The notes beneath the pieces are model-generated. The model had not been told where the DNA came from, did not search any database, and saw nothing but the letters and a program-made list of their open reading frames with translations. A DNA stretch of 64,000 nt from Curvibacter sp. AEP1-3 (GTDB lineage: Bacteria > Pseudomonadota > Gammaproteobacteria > Burkholderiales > Burkholderiaceae_C), in the NCBI RefSeq assembly GCF_002163715.1, contig NZ_CP015698.1:1550001-1614000 (forward strand), written 5' to 3'. Positions 1 to 8,492 of this stretch are shown here, piece by piece (position 1 is the first letter of the stretch; every line of letters starts with the position of its first letter). Made by a program: the position numbers and the translations under genes.

Positions 1-525
1 CCCGTTGCCGCCCGTTGGAGCAACACCCGCCTGTCTATCAGCTTGGCGCTGCTGGCCGCCATCAGCGCTTGCAGTGTCAACAAGCCGGCTCATCAGCCCA
101 CACCAGTGCCGGCGCCCGTCGTAGTGGCGCCCCCCGTGGCTCCGCCCCCGGCGGCAGCCAAGCCCGAGCCACAGCCCGCGCTCCTGTCCCAGGCGGCTAC
201 CCCGAGGGATTACCGCCGAGACGCCGCCGGCCATCTGTATGCCAAAAATTCCAACCGCATCTACAGCGGGAAAATGCCCCCACTGCTCTACGCAGTCGGT
301 GTCTTGCAGGTGGATATTGACCGCATGGGGCAGGTGACCGACATCCGCTGGATGCGCGCGCCCAGCCACGCCCCGGAAGTCATGGCCGACATCGAACGCT
401 CGGTGCGCGCGGCTGCCCCCTACCCCGCACCGGTGCGCATGGGCCGTGTCACCTACACGGACACCTGGCTCTGGCATAAGAGTGGACGTTTTCAATTGGA
501 TACCTTGACCGAAGGCCAGATGTAG
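1..525 (+). CDS. Probable lipoprotein with TonB C-terminal-like fold, 5' end cut by window
   Basis: The reading frame is open from the first base, so the true start lies outside the window; a TTG at 43 exists but would leave no charged signal-peptide start. The visible N-terminus is a hydrophobic segment ending in a lipobox-like ISAC, so a lipidated envelope protein is likely. A Pro/Ala-rich linker of about 40 residues follows, as in periplasm-spanning proteins. The last 80 residues (VDIDRMGQVTDIRW, then a spaced helix) resemble the C-terminal domain of TonB-family energy transducers. It has no obvious link to the purine genes that follow. The function is inferred from fold resemblance only. 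Confidence 0.6.
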   Translation, partial: PVAARWSNTRLSISLALLAAISACSVNKPAHQPTPVPAPVVVAPPVAPPPAAAKPEPQPALLSQAATPRDYRRDAAGHLYAKNSNRIYSGKMPPLLYAVGVLQVDIDRMGQVTDIRWMRAPSHAPEVMADIERSVRAAAPYPAPVRMGRVTYTDTWLWHKSGRFQLDTLTEGQM

Positions 526-529
526 CCTT

Positions 530-883
530 TCAAGAACCGCGGTAAGTGGAATAGCTCCAAGGGCTGACCAGCAAAGGCACGTGGTAATGCTGGTCGGTGT
601 GGGCTACGCCGAAATCCAGCGCCACGCGGTTCAAAAAGTTAGGCTCCGGCAGGGTCACGCCGCGGGCTTTGAAATAGCCGGCCACATCAAACACCAGCCT
701 GTAGGTGCCTTTTTGCAGGCTGGCGTTGTCATACAGCGGGCCGTCCGGGTTGCGGCCGTCGGTATTCAGCACAAAGCTTTTCACCAGCGTTGCCGCCTCG
801 CCCTGCGTGGTGTAGAGCGCCACCGACATGCCCGCTGCGGGGGTGCCGTGCATGGTGTCCAGTACGTGCGTGCTCAAGCCCAT
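530..883 (-). CDS. uraH: 5-hydroxyisourate hydrolase
   Basis: Transthyretin-like enzyme that hydrolyses 5-hydroxyisourate to OHCU, the second step of urate breakdown, as a cytosolic homotetramer. The 117-residue product has the family length, begins MGLSTHVLDT with the conserved N-terminal His, and ends in the diagnostic Tyr-Arg-Gly-Ser. An in-frame start further upstream (922) lies inside the operator palindrome, so the ATG at 883, which gives the canonical N-terminus, was chosen. It is divergent from the GntR regulator gene and shares a 67-bp promoter region with it. The partner enzyme OHCU decarboxylase is encoded at 2546. Confidence 0.93.
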   Translation of the reverse strand: MGLSTHVLDTMHGTPAAGMSVALYTTQGEAATLVKSFVLNTDGRNPDGPLYDNASLQKGTYRLVFDVAGYFKARGVTLPEPNFLNRVALDFGVAHTDQHYHVPLLVSPWSYSTYRGS

Positions 884-909
884 GGCGCATCCTTGTCGAT
901 TGAAAATGC

Positions 910-925
910 AAAGTGTATACACTTT
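910..925. promoter_or_regulatory. Operator palindrome in uraH/gntR divergent promoter
   Basis: AAAGTGTATACACTTT is a perfect 16-bp palindrome with core TGTATACA (914-921). The same core recurs twice at 5681-5701 and once at 7391, always upstream of a purine gene. It is probably the binding site of the adjacent GntR protein, which would then control uraH and its own gene. Confidence 0.75.
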
Positions 926-950
926 TGCGCAATCTCGGTATCATGACCTG

Positions 951-1592
951 ATGGAAACCACAACGACCGGTTTCATCGTGGAGGCCATCACCGCCGCCAT
1001 CGTGGACCACCAGCTCACACCCGGCGCCAAACTGGCCGAGCAAAAGCTTGCGGACCAGTTCGGCGTATCCCGCACGCTGATCCGGCAGGCCTTGTTCCAG
1101 CTCTCGCGCAACCGCCTGATCCGCATGGAGCCTGCACGCGGCGCTTTTGTGGCAGCCCCCTCAGTGGCCGAGGCGAGACAGGTGTTTGCGGTGCGCCGCA
1201 TGCTGGAGGCCGGCATGGTCCGTGCATTCATCGCGGCAGCCAACCCCGAACACATTGATGCCCTGCGCCAGCACATTGCCGAAGAACAAAATGCCGTCCA
1301 TGGCGGCACCATCAGCAACCGCACCGAGTTGCTGGGCGACTTCCATGTACGGATGGCCCAATTGTTGGGCAACGAAGTGCTGGCATTGATGCTGATGGAC
1401 CTTCTCTCACGCTGCTCCCTGATCACACTGATGTACCAGACGAGCGCCTCGGCAGCCCATTCGCACGAGGAGCATGCTGCACTGGTGGATGCTCTGGAAG
1501 CTCGCGATGAAACTTTGGCCCTGCGTTTGATGGACGAGCACCTTCAACACGTAGAAGCCGGCTTGACTTTGCCCCCTGACGAATCGACATGA
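951..1592 (+). CDS. GntR/FadR-subfamily regulator of purine catabolism
   Basis: A 213-residue transcription factor with an N-terminal winged helix (about residues 1-70, including LADQFGVSRTLIRQALFQL) and a C-terminal FCD ligand-binding domain. The FCD metal-binding pattern is present: Asp and His in GDFHVRM, His in HEEHAALV and His in DEHLQH. An in-frame start exists at 828, but that would run back through the operator and uraH; ATG 951 gives the normal FadR N-terminus. The stop overlaps the allantoinase start (ATGA), so the regulator is cotranscribed with the genes it probably controls. The ligand is unknown; a ureide or purine intermediate is the obvious guess. Confidence 0.9.
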   Translation: METTTTGFIVEAITAAIVDHQLTPGAKLAEQKLADQFGVSRTLIRQALFQLSRNRLIRMEPARGAFVAAPSVAEARQVFAVRRMLEAGMVRAFIAAANPEHIDALRQHIAEEQNAVHGGTISNRTELLGDFHVRMAQLLGNEVLALMLMDLLSRCSLITLMYQTSASAAHSHEEHAALVDALEARDETLALRLMDEHLQHVEAGLTLPPDEST

Positions 1593-2542
1593 ATCACACC
1601 TACGACACCACCCAAGCCTACCCCCGCGATCTGGTGGGGTATGGCGAACACGTGCCCCACGCCCAGTGGCCCGGCCAGGCCCGCGTGGCCGTGCAATTCG
1701 TCCTCAACTACGAAGAAGGCGGCGAGAACAGCGTGCTGCACGGAGACGCAGGCTCTGAACAATTCCTCTCCGAAATGTTCAACCCGGCCAGCTATCCAGA
1801 CCGCCACATCAGCATGGAAGGTATTTACGAATACGGCTCACGCGCCGGTGTGTGGCGCATCCTGCGCGAGTTCGAACAACGTGGCTTACCGTTGACGGTA
1901 TTCGGTGTCGGTATGGCACTGGAGCGCTACCCCGAGCTCACCCGCCGCTTGGTGGAGTTAGGCCACGAGATTGCCTGCCACGGCCACCGCTGGATTCACT
2001 ACCAGAACATGGACGAAGCACAGGAGCGCGAGCACATGCAGCTGGGCATGGCCACCATCGAAAAGCTCACCGGTGAAAGACCGTTGGGCTGGTACACGGG
2101 CCGCGACAGCCCGCGCACCCGCCGTCTGGTGGCCGACTACGGCGGCTTTGAATACGACAGCGACTACTACGGCGACGACCTGCCCTTCTGGATGAAGGTG
2201 CAAAAAACGGACGGCAGCGTGGTGCCCCAACTCATCGTGCCCTACACCCTGGATTGCAATGACATGCGCTTTGCCCTGCCCCAAGGCTACTCGCACGCAG
2301 ACCCGTTCTTCCAGTACATGAAGGACACCTTCGACGCGCTCTACACCGAAGGCGACCCCGACGGCCTGAACGCCCCCAAGATGATGAGCATCGGCATGCA
2401 CTGCCGCCTGCTGGGTCGCCCGGGCCGCATCACCGCACTGCAGCGTTTTCTGGACCACATTGGGCGGCACGACAACGTGTGGGTGGCTCGACGCATCGAC
2501 ATTGCGCGGCACTGGAAAGCCACGCATCCTTATCAAGGCTGA
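1589..2542 (+). CDS. puuE: Allantoinase, PuuE (polysaccharide-deacetylase fold) type
   Basis: Opens the allantoin ring to allantoate. The 317-residue protein is a NodB-fold hydrolase of the PuuE class, unrelated to the amidohydrolase-type allantoinase AllB. Recognisable blocks are VQFVLNYEEGGENSVLHGD near the N-terminus, HEIACHGHRWIHY in the middle, WYTGRDSPRTRRL and the DSDYYGDDLPF segment. Its start overlaps the gntR stop by four bases and its stop is followed at once by the decarboxylase/amidohydrolase fusion, so all three are one operon. Its presence beside OHCU decarboxylase fits the urate to allantoin to allantoate route. Confidence 0.93.
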   Translation: MNHTYDTTQAYPRDLVGYGEHVPHAQWPGQARVAVQFVLNYEEGGENSVLHGDAGSEQFLSEMFNPASYPDRHISMEGIYEYGSRAGVWRILREFEQRGLPLTVFGVGMALERYPELTRRLVELGHEIACHGHRWIHYQNMDEAQEREHMQLGMATIEKLTGERPLGWYTGRDSPRTRRLVADYGGFEYDSDYYGDDLPFWMKVQKTDGSVVPQLIVPYTLDCNDMRFALPQGYSHADPFFQYMKDTFDALYTEGDPDGLNAPKMMSIGMHCRLLGRPGRITALQRFLDHIGRHDNVWVARRIDIARHWKATHPYQG

Positions 2543-2545
2543 GTG

Positions 2546-4354
2546 ATGAGCACACTGACTCTGGAACAACTCAACACCCTGCCGCTGAGCGAGGCGGTAC
2601 GCCTGCTGGACGGCTTGTACGAGCACTCGCCTTGGATTGTGGAAAAGGCCTTGCAACAACGGCCCTTTGTGTCACTTGCGGCCTTCAAACATGGCATGGT
2701 GCAAGTGGTGGCCGCAGCGGGACGCGAGCCCCAGCTTGCACTCTTGCGTGCCCACCCCGAGCTGGCCGGCAAAGCGATGGTGGATAACAGCCTCACCACT
2801 GAGAGCACCAATGAGCAAAGCAAGGCCGGCCTCACGCATTGCACGCCGGCCGAGTTCGACAAAATTCAGCGCCTGAATGCGGAATACAACGCGCGCTTCG
2901 GTTTCCCCTTCATCCTCGCGGTACGCGGTCCGCGCGGAACAGGCCTCTCCAAAGCAGAGATCATTGCCACGCTGGAGCGCCGCGTGCAAGGTCACCCGGA
3001 CTTTGAGCTGGCAGAGTGCCTGCGCAATGTGCACCGCATTGCCGAAATCCGCCTGAACGACAAGTTTGGCTACACACCTACCGAAGGCCATCAGGTGTGG
3101 GACTGGCAAGAAGCGCTGGCTCAACATACTGACGCAGCCTATGTGGGCACCGGCCAACTCACCGTGACCTACCTCACGGATGCGCACCTGGCCTGCGCCC
3201 GCCAGATTCAAGCCGATATGCTGGCTGCCGGCTGTGACAGCGCCACCATCGATGCGGTGGGCAATGTGGTGGGTCGCTATGAAAGTGATAGCTACCTGCG
3301 CATATCCGACGAGCGCCAGAGCCCTGTTTCATCCAAAACCCTGCTGACCGGCAGCCACTATGACACCGTGCGCAACGGTGGCAAGTACGACGGTCGGCTG
3401 GGCATCTATGTGCCGCTCGCCTGTGTGCAAGCGCTCAAGGCTCGGGGCCAGCGCCTGCCCTATGCGCTGGAAGTAGTGGCCTTTGCCGAAGAAGAAGGCC
3501 AGCGCTACAAAGCCACCTTTTTGGGCTCTGGCGCACTCACCGGCGACTTTGACCCCGCCTGGCTGGACCAGACGGACGCAGATGGTGTTTCCATGCGCGA
3601 CGCCATGGCGAAAGCGGGGTTGGACGTGAACGCGATTGGCGCCATCCGCCGCAACCCTGCCGACTACCAAGGCTTTGTGGAGGTCCATATCGAACAAGGT
3701 CCGGTACTCAACGCGCTGGACATTCCGCTGGGCGTGGTCACCTCCATCAACGCCAGCGTGCGCTATGTAGGCGAGATCACCGGCATGGCCAGCCACGCAG
3801 GCACCACGCCCATGGGCCAGCGCCGCGACGCCGCTGCTGCGGTGGCCGAGCTGATCTTGCTGGTCGAACACTGCGCCACTCAAGATGGTGACTCGGTAGG
3901 TACCGTGGGGCAGCTGCAAGTGCCCAATGGCTCTATCAATGTGGTGCCGGGGCGCTGCACCTTTTCGCTGGATTTGCGTGCTCCGTCGGATGCGCAGCGC
4001 GATGCACTGGAGGCCAAAGTACTCACTGGCCTGCGCCTGATTTGCGAGCGCCGTGGTCTGCACCACAGCCTCACCCGCACCATGCAGGCCAGCGCAGCAC
4101 CCAGTGCGCACGACTGGCAGCAACGCTGGGAGGCAGCTGTCACCGCACTGGGCGTGCCCCTGCACCGCATGCCCAGCGGCGCCGGCCACGATGCCATGAA
4201 GCTGCACACCATACTGCCGCAAGCCATGCTGTTTGTACGCGGACTGAATTCCGGCATCAGCCACAACCCGCTGGAATCCACCACCAGCGACGACATGCAA
4301 CTCGCAGTAGATGCGTTCAGCCATCTGCTGCACCAACTGGCCCACGCGGCCTGA
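2546..4354 (+). CDS. Fused OHCU decarboxylase - allantoate amidohydrolase
   Basis: A two-domain protein of 602 residues. Residues 1-165 are OHCU decarboxylase (UraD), with the catalytic-His motif RAHPELAGKA (His about 70) and the GFPFILAVRG signature; it makes S-allantoin. After a short linker, residues 185-602 are an M20 hydrolase of the AllC/hydantoinase group, with metal ligands in TGSHYDTVRNGG (His 271, Asp 273), KYDGRLG, AEEEGQR, EVHIEQGP and SGAGHDA; it hydrolyses allantoate. The gene therefore holds the steps just before and just after allantoinase, which is encoded immediately upstream. GTG at 2543 is an alternative start. Residues 245-260, a loop between Gly-Arg and the metal-binding strand, are encoded by a dispersed repeat (3277-3321). 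Confidence 0.9.
   Translation: MSTLTLEQLNTLPLSEAVRLLDGLYEHSPWIVEKALQQRPFVSLAAFKHGMVQVVAAAGREPQLALLRAHPELAGKAMVDNSLTTESTNEQSKAGLTHCTPAEFDKIQRLNAEYNARFGFPFILAVRGPRGTGLSKAEIIATLERRVQGHPDFELAECLRNVHRIAEIRLNDKFGYTPTEGHQVWDWQEALAQHTDAAYVGTGQLTVTYLTDAHLACARQIQADMLAAGCDSATIDAVGNVVGRYESDSYLRISDERQSPVSSKTLLTGSHYDTVRNGGKYDGRLGIYVPLACVQALKARGQRLPYALEVVAFAEEEGQRYKATFLGSGALTGDFDPAWLDQTDADGVSMRDAMAKAGLDVNAIGAIRRNPADYQGFVEVHIEQGPVLNALDIPLGVVTSINASVRYVGEITGMASHAGTTPMGQRRDAAAAVAELILLVEHCATQDGDSVGTVGQLQVPNGSINVVPGRCTFSLDLRAPSDAQRDALEAKVLTGLRLICERRGLHHSLTRTMQASAAPSAHDWQQRWEAAVTALGVPLHRMPSGAGHDAMKLHTILPQAMLFVRGLNSGISHNPLESTTSDDMQLAVDAFSHLLHQLAHAA
3277..3321 (+). repeat. Dispersed ~45-bp repeat, copy H (inside allantoate amidohydrolase)
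   Basis: CTATGAAAGTGATAGCTACC then TGCGCATATCCGACGAGCGC. Matches the family consensus: a CTAT/ATAG hairpin, then a GCGC/GCGC hairpin. It is translated as an in-frame loop. Confidence 0.75.
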
Positions 4355-4368
4355 ACGTTTGACTTCAC

Positions 4369-5628
4369 ATGACCACCCCCTACGAAAAACTCGACGCTTG
4401 GATTGACGCGCACTTCGACGAGCAAGTGCGCTTTCTGCAAGAACTGGTGCGCGTGCCCACTGACACCCCACCCGGCAACAACGCCCCGCACGCAGAGCGC
4501 ACCGCTGAGCTGCTGGCCGCCATGGGCCTGCAGGCCGAAAAACACAGCGTGCCTGCCAGCGAAGTGCAGGCTGCCGGCATGCAAAGCATCACCAACCTGG
4601 TGGTGCGCCGCCAGTACGGGCAAAGCGCCGCAGACGGCGCGGGCCGCGGTGGCATCACCATCGGCCTCAACGCCCACGGCGACGTGGTGCCACCCGGCGA
4701 AGGCTGGACGCATGACCCCTACGGCGGTGAGATTGCCGACGGCAACATGTACGGCCGCGCCACCGCCGTAAGCAAGAGCGATTTCGCCAGCTACACCTTT
4801 GCGGTGCGCGCCCTCGAATCGCTGGGTCTGCCACTCCAGGGCGGTGTGGAACTGCTGTTTACCTACGACGAAGAATTCGGCGGCGAACTCGGCCCCGGCT
4901 GGTTGTTGGAAAAGGGCCTCACCAAGCCTGATTTGCTGCTGGCGGCGGGCTTTTCTTACCAGGTCATTACCGCACACAACGGCTGCCTGCAAATGGAGGT
5001 GACAGTGCACGGCAAGATGGCGCACGCCGCTATTCCCGAGTCCGGAGTGGACGCCCTGCAAGGCGCGGTACACATCCTGAACGCGCTGTACGCCCAGAAC
5101 ACGCTGTACAAGCAAGTCACCTCCGATGTGGACGGTATCAACCACCCCTACCTGAACGTGGGCCGCATCGAAGGCGGTACCAACACCAATGTGGTTCCCG
5201 GCAAAGTGGCTTTCAAGCTGGACCGCCGCATGATCCCCGAGGAGAACCCCATTGAGGTAGAAGCCTCCATCCGCAAAGTGATTGCGGATGCCGCATCCCA
5301 GGTGCCCGGCATCTCGGTAGACATCAAACGCCTGCTGCTGGCCAATTCCATGCGTCCCTTGGCAGGTAACAAGCCATTGGTGGATGCGCTGCAAAAACAT
5401 GGGGAAGTCTTGTTCGGTGAACCTATCCCCGCCATGGGGACCCCGCTTTACACCGATGTCCGTCTCTTTTCTGAGCGCGGCATTCCCGGTGTTATTTACG
5501 GCGCCGGCCCTCGCACCGTGCTGGAATCGCACGCCAAGCGTGCCGATGAACGCGTCAGTTTGGACGACCTGCGCAAAGCCACCAAGGTAGTAGCGCGAAC
5601 ACTCCTGGACTTGCTGCATCCCCACTGA
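4369..5628 (+). CDS. M20-family amidohydrolase, divergent metal site
   Basis: A 419-residue member of the ArgE/DapE/M20 group. His103 and Asp105 (NAHGDVVPPG), the Glu168-Glu169 pair (TYDEEFGGE) and the late His (LESHAKRADERV) are visible. The usual metal-bridging Asp of the GRGxxDMKG motif is not: the segment reads YGRATAVSKSDF, with Val at the expected position. It lies 14 bases after the allantoate amidohydrolase gene and before the urate permease, so it probably acts late in ureide breakdown, for example on ureidoglycolate or a carbamoyl amino acid. The exact substrate cannot be read from the sequence. Confidence 0.8.
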   Translation: MTTPYEKLDAWIDAHFDEQVRFLQELVRVPTDTPPGNNAPHAERTAELLAAMGLQAEKHSVPASEVQAAGMQSITNLVVRRQYGQSAADGAGRGGITIGLNAHGDVVPPGEGWTHDPYGGEIADGNMYGRATAVSKSDFASYTFAVRALESLGLPLQGGVELLFTYDEEFGGELGPGWLLEKGLTKPDLLLAAGFSYQVITAHNGCLQMEVTVHGKMAHAAIPESGVDALQGAVHILNALYAQNTLYKQVTSDVDGINHPYLNVGRIEGGTNTNVVPGKVAFKLDRRMIPEENPIEVEASIRKVIADAASQVPGISVDIKRLLLANSMRPLAGNKPLVDALQKHGEVLFGEPIPAMGTPLYTDVRLFSERGIPGVIYGAGPRTVLESHAKRADERVSLDDLRKATKVVARTLLDLLHPH

Positions 5629-5678
5629 CACCAGCTGTTTTCCCGGGACGAGGGTTTCCCCGCTAAGGGTCTGAAAAC

Positions 5679-5701
5679 TTTGTATACAAAATGTGTATAC
5701 A
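5679..5701. promoter_or_regulatory. Tandem TGTATACA operators upstream of permease gene
   Basis: Two TGTATACA cores lie at 5681-5688 (inside TTTGTATACAAA, a 12-bp palindrome) and 5694-5701, 13 bp centre to centre. They sit 65-85 bp before the permease start and match the operator in front of the GntR gene. Two bound dimers would lie close to the same helix face, suggesting cooperative repression. Confidence 0.72.
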
Positions 5702-5765
5702 GTTTTTAAACCCGTAGATCAGTCGATGCCTTGCGGCAAAGGCGCCCTCACCAGGAGATTTTGCT

Positions 5766-7247
5766 ATGTCACAGAACGTCCACCCGGTGGATGAAGTCCT
5801 GCCCGCAGGCAAACTTTCGGCCTTGGGCCTTCAGCATGTACTGGTGATGTACGCGGGTGCCGTCGCGGTGCCCCTGATCGTGGGTCGTGCGCTCAAACTC
5901 AGCCCCGAGCAAGTGGCCATGCTGATATCTGCCGACCTGTTTTGCTGCGGCATCGTGACCTTGATCCAATCGCTGGGGGCCACGCAGTGGTTCGGTATCA
6001 AGCTGCCGGTGATGATGGGCGTTACGTTCGCATCCGTTGCGCCCATGGTTGCCATGGCCAATAGCAACCCCGGCCCTCAAGGTGCAGGTTTGATATTCGG
6101 AGCCATCATTGGCGCCGGGGTGGTGTCCATCCTGATTGCACCGGTGATCAGCCGCATGCTGCGCTTTTTCCCGCCGGTGGTCACGGGCACCATCATTGCC
6201 GTGATCGGCATCAGCCTGATGCGTGTAGGCATCAACTGGATTTTCGGCAACCCTTTCGGTCCCACCGCTCCCAGCATCCCGAGCCCGGAACATCTGGCGT
6301 GGCTGGATGCAGCAAAACAAGCTGCCGGTGCCGGCGCCATCCCGCCGGTACCTGCCGGCCTCAATCTGGTGGGGACGGTGCCCAACCCCCTGTATGCGCA
6401 GCTCCCGCACATCGGCATTGCCGCCATCGTGCTGGTTTCCATTCTGTTGATTGCCAAATATGCCAAGGGGTTTGTGGCCAACATCTCCGTGTTGCTTGGC
6501 ATCATCGTGGGGGGTGTTGTCGCTACTGCCGCCGGCCTGATGGATTTTGCCCGCGTGGCCAAGGCCGGCTGGTTTGATCTGGTGCTGCCCTTTGAAATTG
6601 CAACGCCGGTGTTCGACCCGATCCTGATTTTGACCATGACACTGGTGATGATTGTGGTGATGATCGAGTCCACCGGCATGTTCCTCGCCTTGGGGGACAT
6701 GACATCCAAAAAAGTCGATCAAAAGATGTTGACAGCCGGTCTTCGCACCGATGGTTTGGGCACCCTGATCGGTGGCATTTTCAACACCTTCCCTTACACC
6801 AGCTTCTCGCAAAACGTAGGCTTGGTTGGCGTCACAGGCGTGAAGAGCCGTTTTGTCTGCGTCGCTGGTGGGGCAATACTGATTCTGCTGGGCTTGGTGC
6901 CCAAAATGGCGGCCCTTGTAGAGTCCTTGCCCACCTTTGTACTGGGTGGCGCAGGTCTGGTGATGTTCGGCATGGTCGCGGCCACCGGCATTCGCATCCT
7001 GGCGTCAGTGGACTACCAAAAAAACCGCAACAACTTGTTTATCGTGGCCATCTCCATCGGCTTCGGAATGATCCCACTGATTGCGCCGAAATTCCTGCAA
7101 TGGATGCCGCACAACATCCACCCCTTGATCGAGTCCGGGATCCTGCTTGCCTCGGTCAGTGCGGTACTCCTGAACGTCTACTTCAATGGCAGCCGGCAGG
7201 ATGACGCTGCGGCGATCCAAGCCGCCAAGCAAGCCGATGCCCATTGA
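5766..7247 (+). CDS. NCS2 nucleobase:cation symporter (xanthine/urate type)
   Basis: A polytopic inner-membrane permease of 493 residues with about 12-14 hydrophobic segments. It carries the NAT/NCS2 signature as SQNVGLVGVTGVKSR, preceded by the FNTFPYTSF loop typical of xanthine and urate carriers. Proton-coupled uptake of xanthine or uric acid is the expected role, feeding the enzymes encoded upstream. Two copies of the presumed GntR operator precede it, and a strong terminator follows, so it is its own unit or the last gene of the unit. Substrate (urate versus xanthine) is inferred from neighbours. Confidence 0.9.
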   Translation: MSQNVHPVDEVLPAGKLSALGLQHVLVMYAGAVAVPLIVGRALKLSPEQVAMLISADLFCCGIVTLIQSLGATQWFGIKLPVMMGVTFASVAPMVAMANSNPGPQGAGLIFGAIIGAGVVSILIAPVISRMLRFFPPVVTGTIIAVIGISLMRVGINWIFGNPFGPTAPSIPSPEHLAWLDAAKQAAGAGAIPPVPAGLNLVGTVPNPLYAQLPHIGIAAIVLVSILLIAKYAKGFVANISVLLGIIVGGVVATAAGLMDFARVAKAGWFDLVLPFEIATPVFDPILILTMTLVMIVVMIESTGMFLALGDMTSKKVDQKMLTAGLRTDGLGTLIGGIFNTFPYTSFSQNVGLVGVTGVKSRFVCVAGGAILILLGLVPKMAALVESLPTFVLGGAGLVMFGMVAATGIRILASVDYQKNRNNLFIVAISIGFGMIPLIAPKFLQWMPHNIHPLIESGILLASVSAVLLNVYFNGSRQDDAAAIQAAKQADAH

Positions 7248-7271
7248 AGCAACCCGCTGCAAAACAAACAC

Positions 7272-7293
7272 AGGGCCCTCAAGGGCCCTTTTT
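7272..7293 (+). terminator. Rho-independent terminator after permease gene
   Basis: AGGGCCC (7272-7278), loop TCAA, then GGGCCCT (7283-7289) running into five T residues. Confidence 0.85.
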
Positions 7294-7390
7294 CCGGTCG
7301 ACACCCCTGCAACGAGCATTCGGCTCGGCGTTAAAGGGTATCTACTGCCTCACGTGCACATGGAGCGCAAGAGAATGAGGCCAGCTGCTT

Positions 7391-7398
7391 TGTATACA
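7391..7398. promoter_or_regulatory. TGTATACA operator before the ABC importer operon
   Basis: A fourth copy of the operator core, in the context CTTTGTATACACG, 64 bp upstream of the substrate-binding protein gene. It ties the ABC importer and the deaminase to the same regulator as uraH, gntR and the permease. Confidence 0.65.
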
Positions 7399-7461
7399 CG
7401 CCCCAAATTTGGGCATCTTTCTTGCTTGATCCAGTCCATCTAACACCTTGTAGGAGCTCCC

Positions 7462-8490
7462 ATGAAAAAACGCCAGTTTCTCCACGCGATCGCATTGGCC
7501 GCCACTACCTTGGCCGCCGGTTCGGCTATGGCCCAAAGTACACCGATCAAGTTCCAACTGGACTGGCGTTTTGAAGGCCCTGCCGCCCTGTTTCTGACAC
7601 CTGCAGCCAAGGGCTACTTCAAGGACGCCAAGCTGGACGTGACCATCGACGCGGGCAACGGCTCCGGCGGCACGGTCACCCGTGTGGCCTCCGGCGCTTA
7701 CGACATGGGTTTTGCTGACCTGGCCGCGCTGATGGAGTTCCACGCCAACAACCCCGACGCGCCCAACAAGCCCGTGGCGGTGATGATGGTCTACAACGAC
7801 ACGCCCGCCTCGGTGATGGCGCTCAAGAAGTCCGGCATCAAGACTCCGGCCGACCTGAACGGCAAGAAGCTGGGCGCACCCGTGTTTGACGCCGGCCGCC
7901 GCGCCTTCCCCATCTTTGCCAAAGCCAACAACATCAGTGGTGTGCAGTGGACCGCTATGGACCCTCCCCTGCGTGAAACCATGCTGGCTCGTGGCGACAT
8001 AGACGCCATCACCGGCTTCACCTTCACCTCGGTACTCAACCTCGAAGCACGCGGCGTCAAGGCCGAGGACATCGTGGTCCTGCCCTACCCCGATTTCGGT
8101 GTGAAGCTCTATGGCAACGCCATCATTGCTTCGCCCAAGATGATCAAAGAGAACCCAGCTGCAATCAAAGCTTTCCTGGTTGCGTTTGCCAAGGGCATGA
8201 AAGACGTGATCGGCAACCCCGCAGCTGCTGTGGGGGATGTGAAGGCCCGCGACGGCATCATCAACGCCGAGCTGGAAACCCGCCGCCTGAAGATGGCGAT
8301 CGACTCCGCCATCAACAGTGCCAACGCCCGTGCGGAAGGCTTCGGCCAGGTCAACGGCCCACGCCTGTCGCTGATGGCATCGCAAGTGTCGGACGCCTTC
8401 AACACCAAAACCCGTGTGAACCCGGACGTGGTGTGGAACGGCAGCTTCCTGCCCTCCAAGGCTGAGCTGAACGTACTGCCCAAGAAGTAA
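7462..8490 (+). CDS. NMT1/THI5-like ABC transporter substrate-binding protein
   Basis: A periplasmic binding protein of 342 residues with a clear Sec signal peptide (Lys/Arg start, hydrophobic core, cleavage after AMA-Q near residue 25). The mature part, starting with IKFQLDWRFEGPAALFL, is typical of the NMT1/SsuA/TauA class that binds small planar or pyrimidine-like ligands. RBS GGAGCT precedes the ATG. It is followed two bases later by the ATPase gene. Purine-operon context and the operator at 7391 suggest a purine-derived ligand, but the class also carries pyrimidines, taurine and nitrate. Confidence 0.85.
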   Translation: MKKRQFLHAIALAATTLAAGSAMAQSTPIKFQLDWRFEGPAALFLTPAAKGYFKDAKLDVTIDAGNGSGGTVTRVASGAYDMGFADLAALMEFHANNPDAPNKPVAVMMVYNDTPASVMALKKSGIKTPADLNGKKLGAPVFDAGRRAFPIFAKANNISGVQWTAMDPPLRETMLARGDIDAITGFTFTSVLNLEARGVKAEDIVVLPYPDFGVKLYGNAIIASPKMIKENPAAIKAFLVAFAKGMKDVIGNPAAAVGDVKARDGIINAELETRRLKMAIDSAINSANARAEGFGQVNGPRLSLMASQVSDAFNTKTRVNPDVVWNGSFLPSKAELNVLPKK

Positions 8491-8492
8491 GC

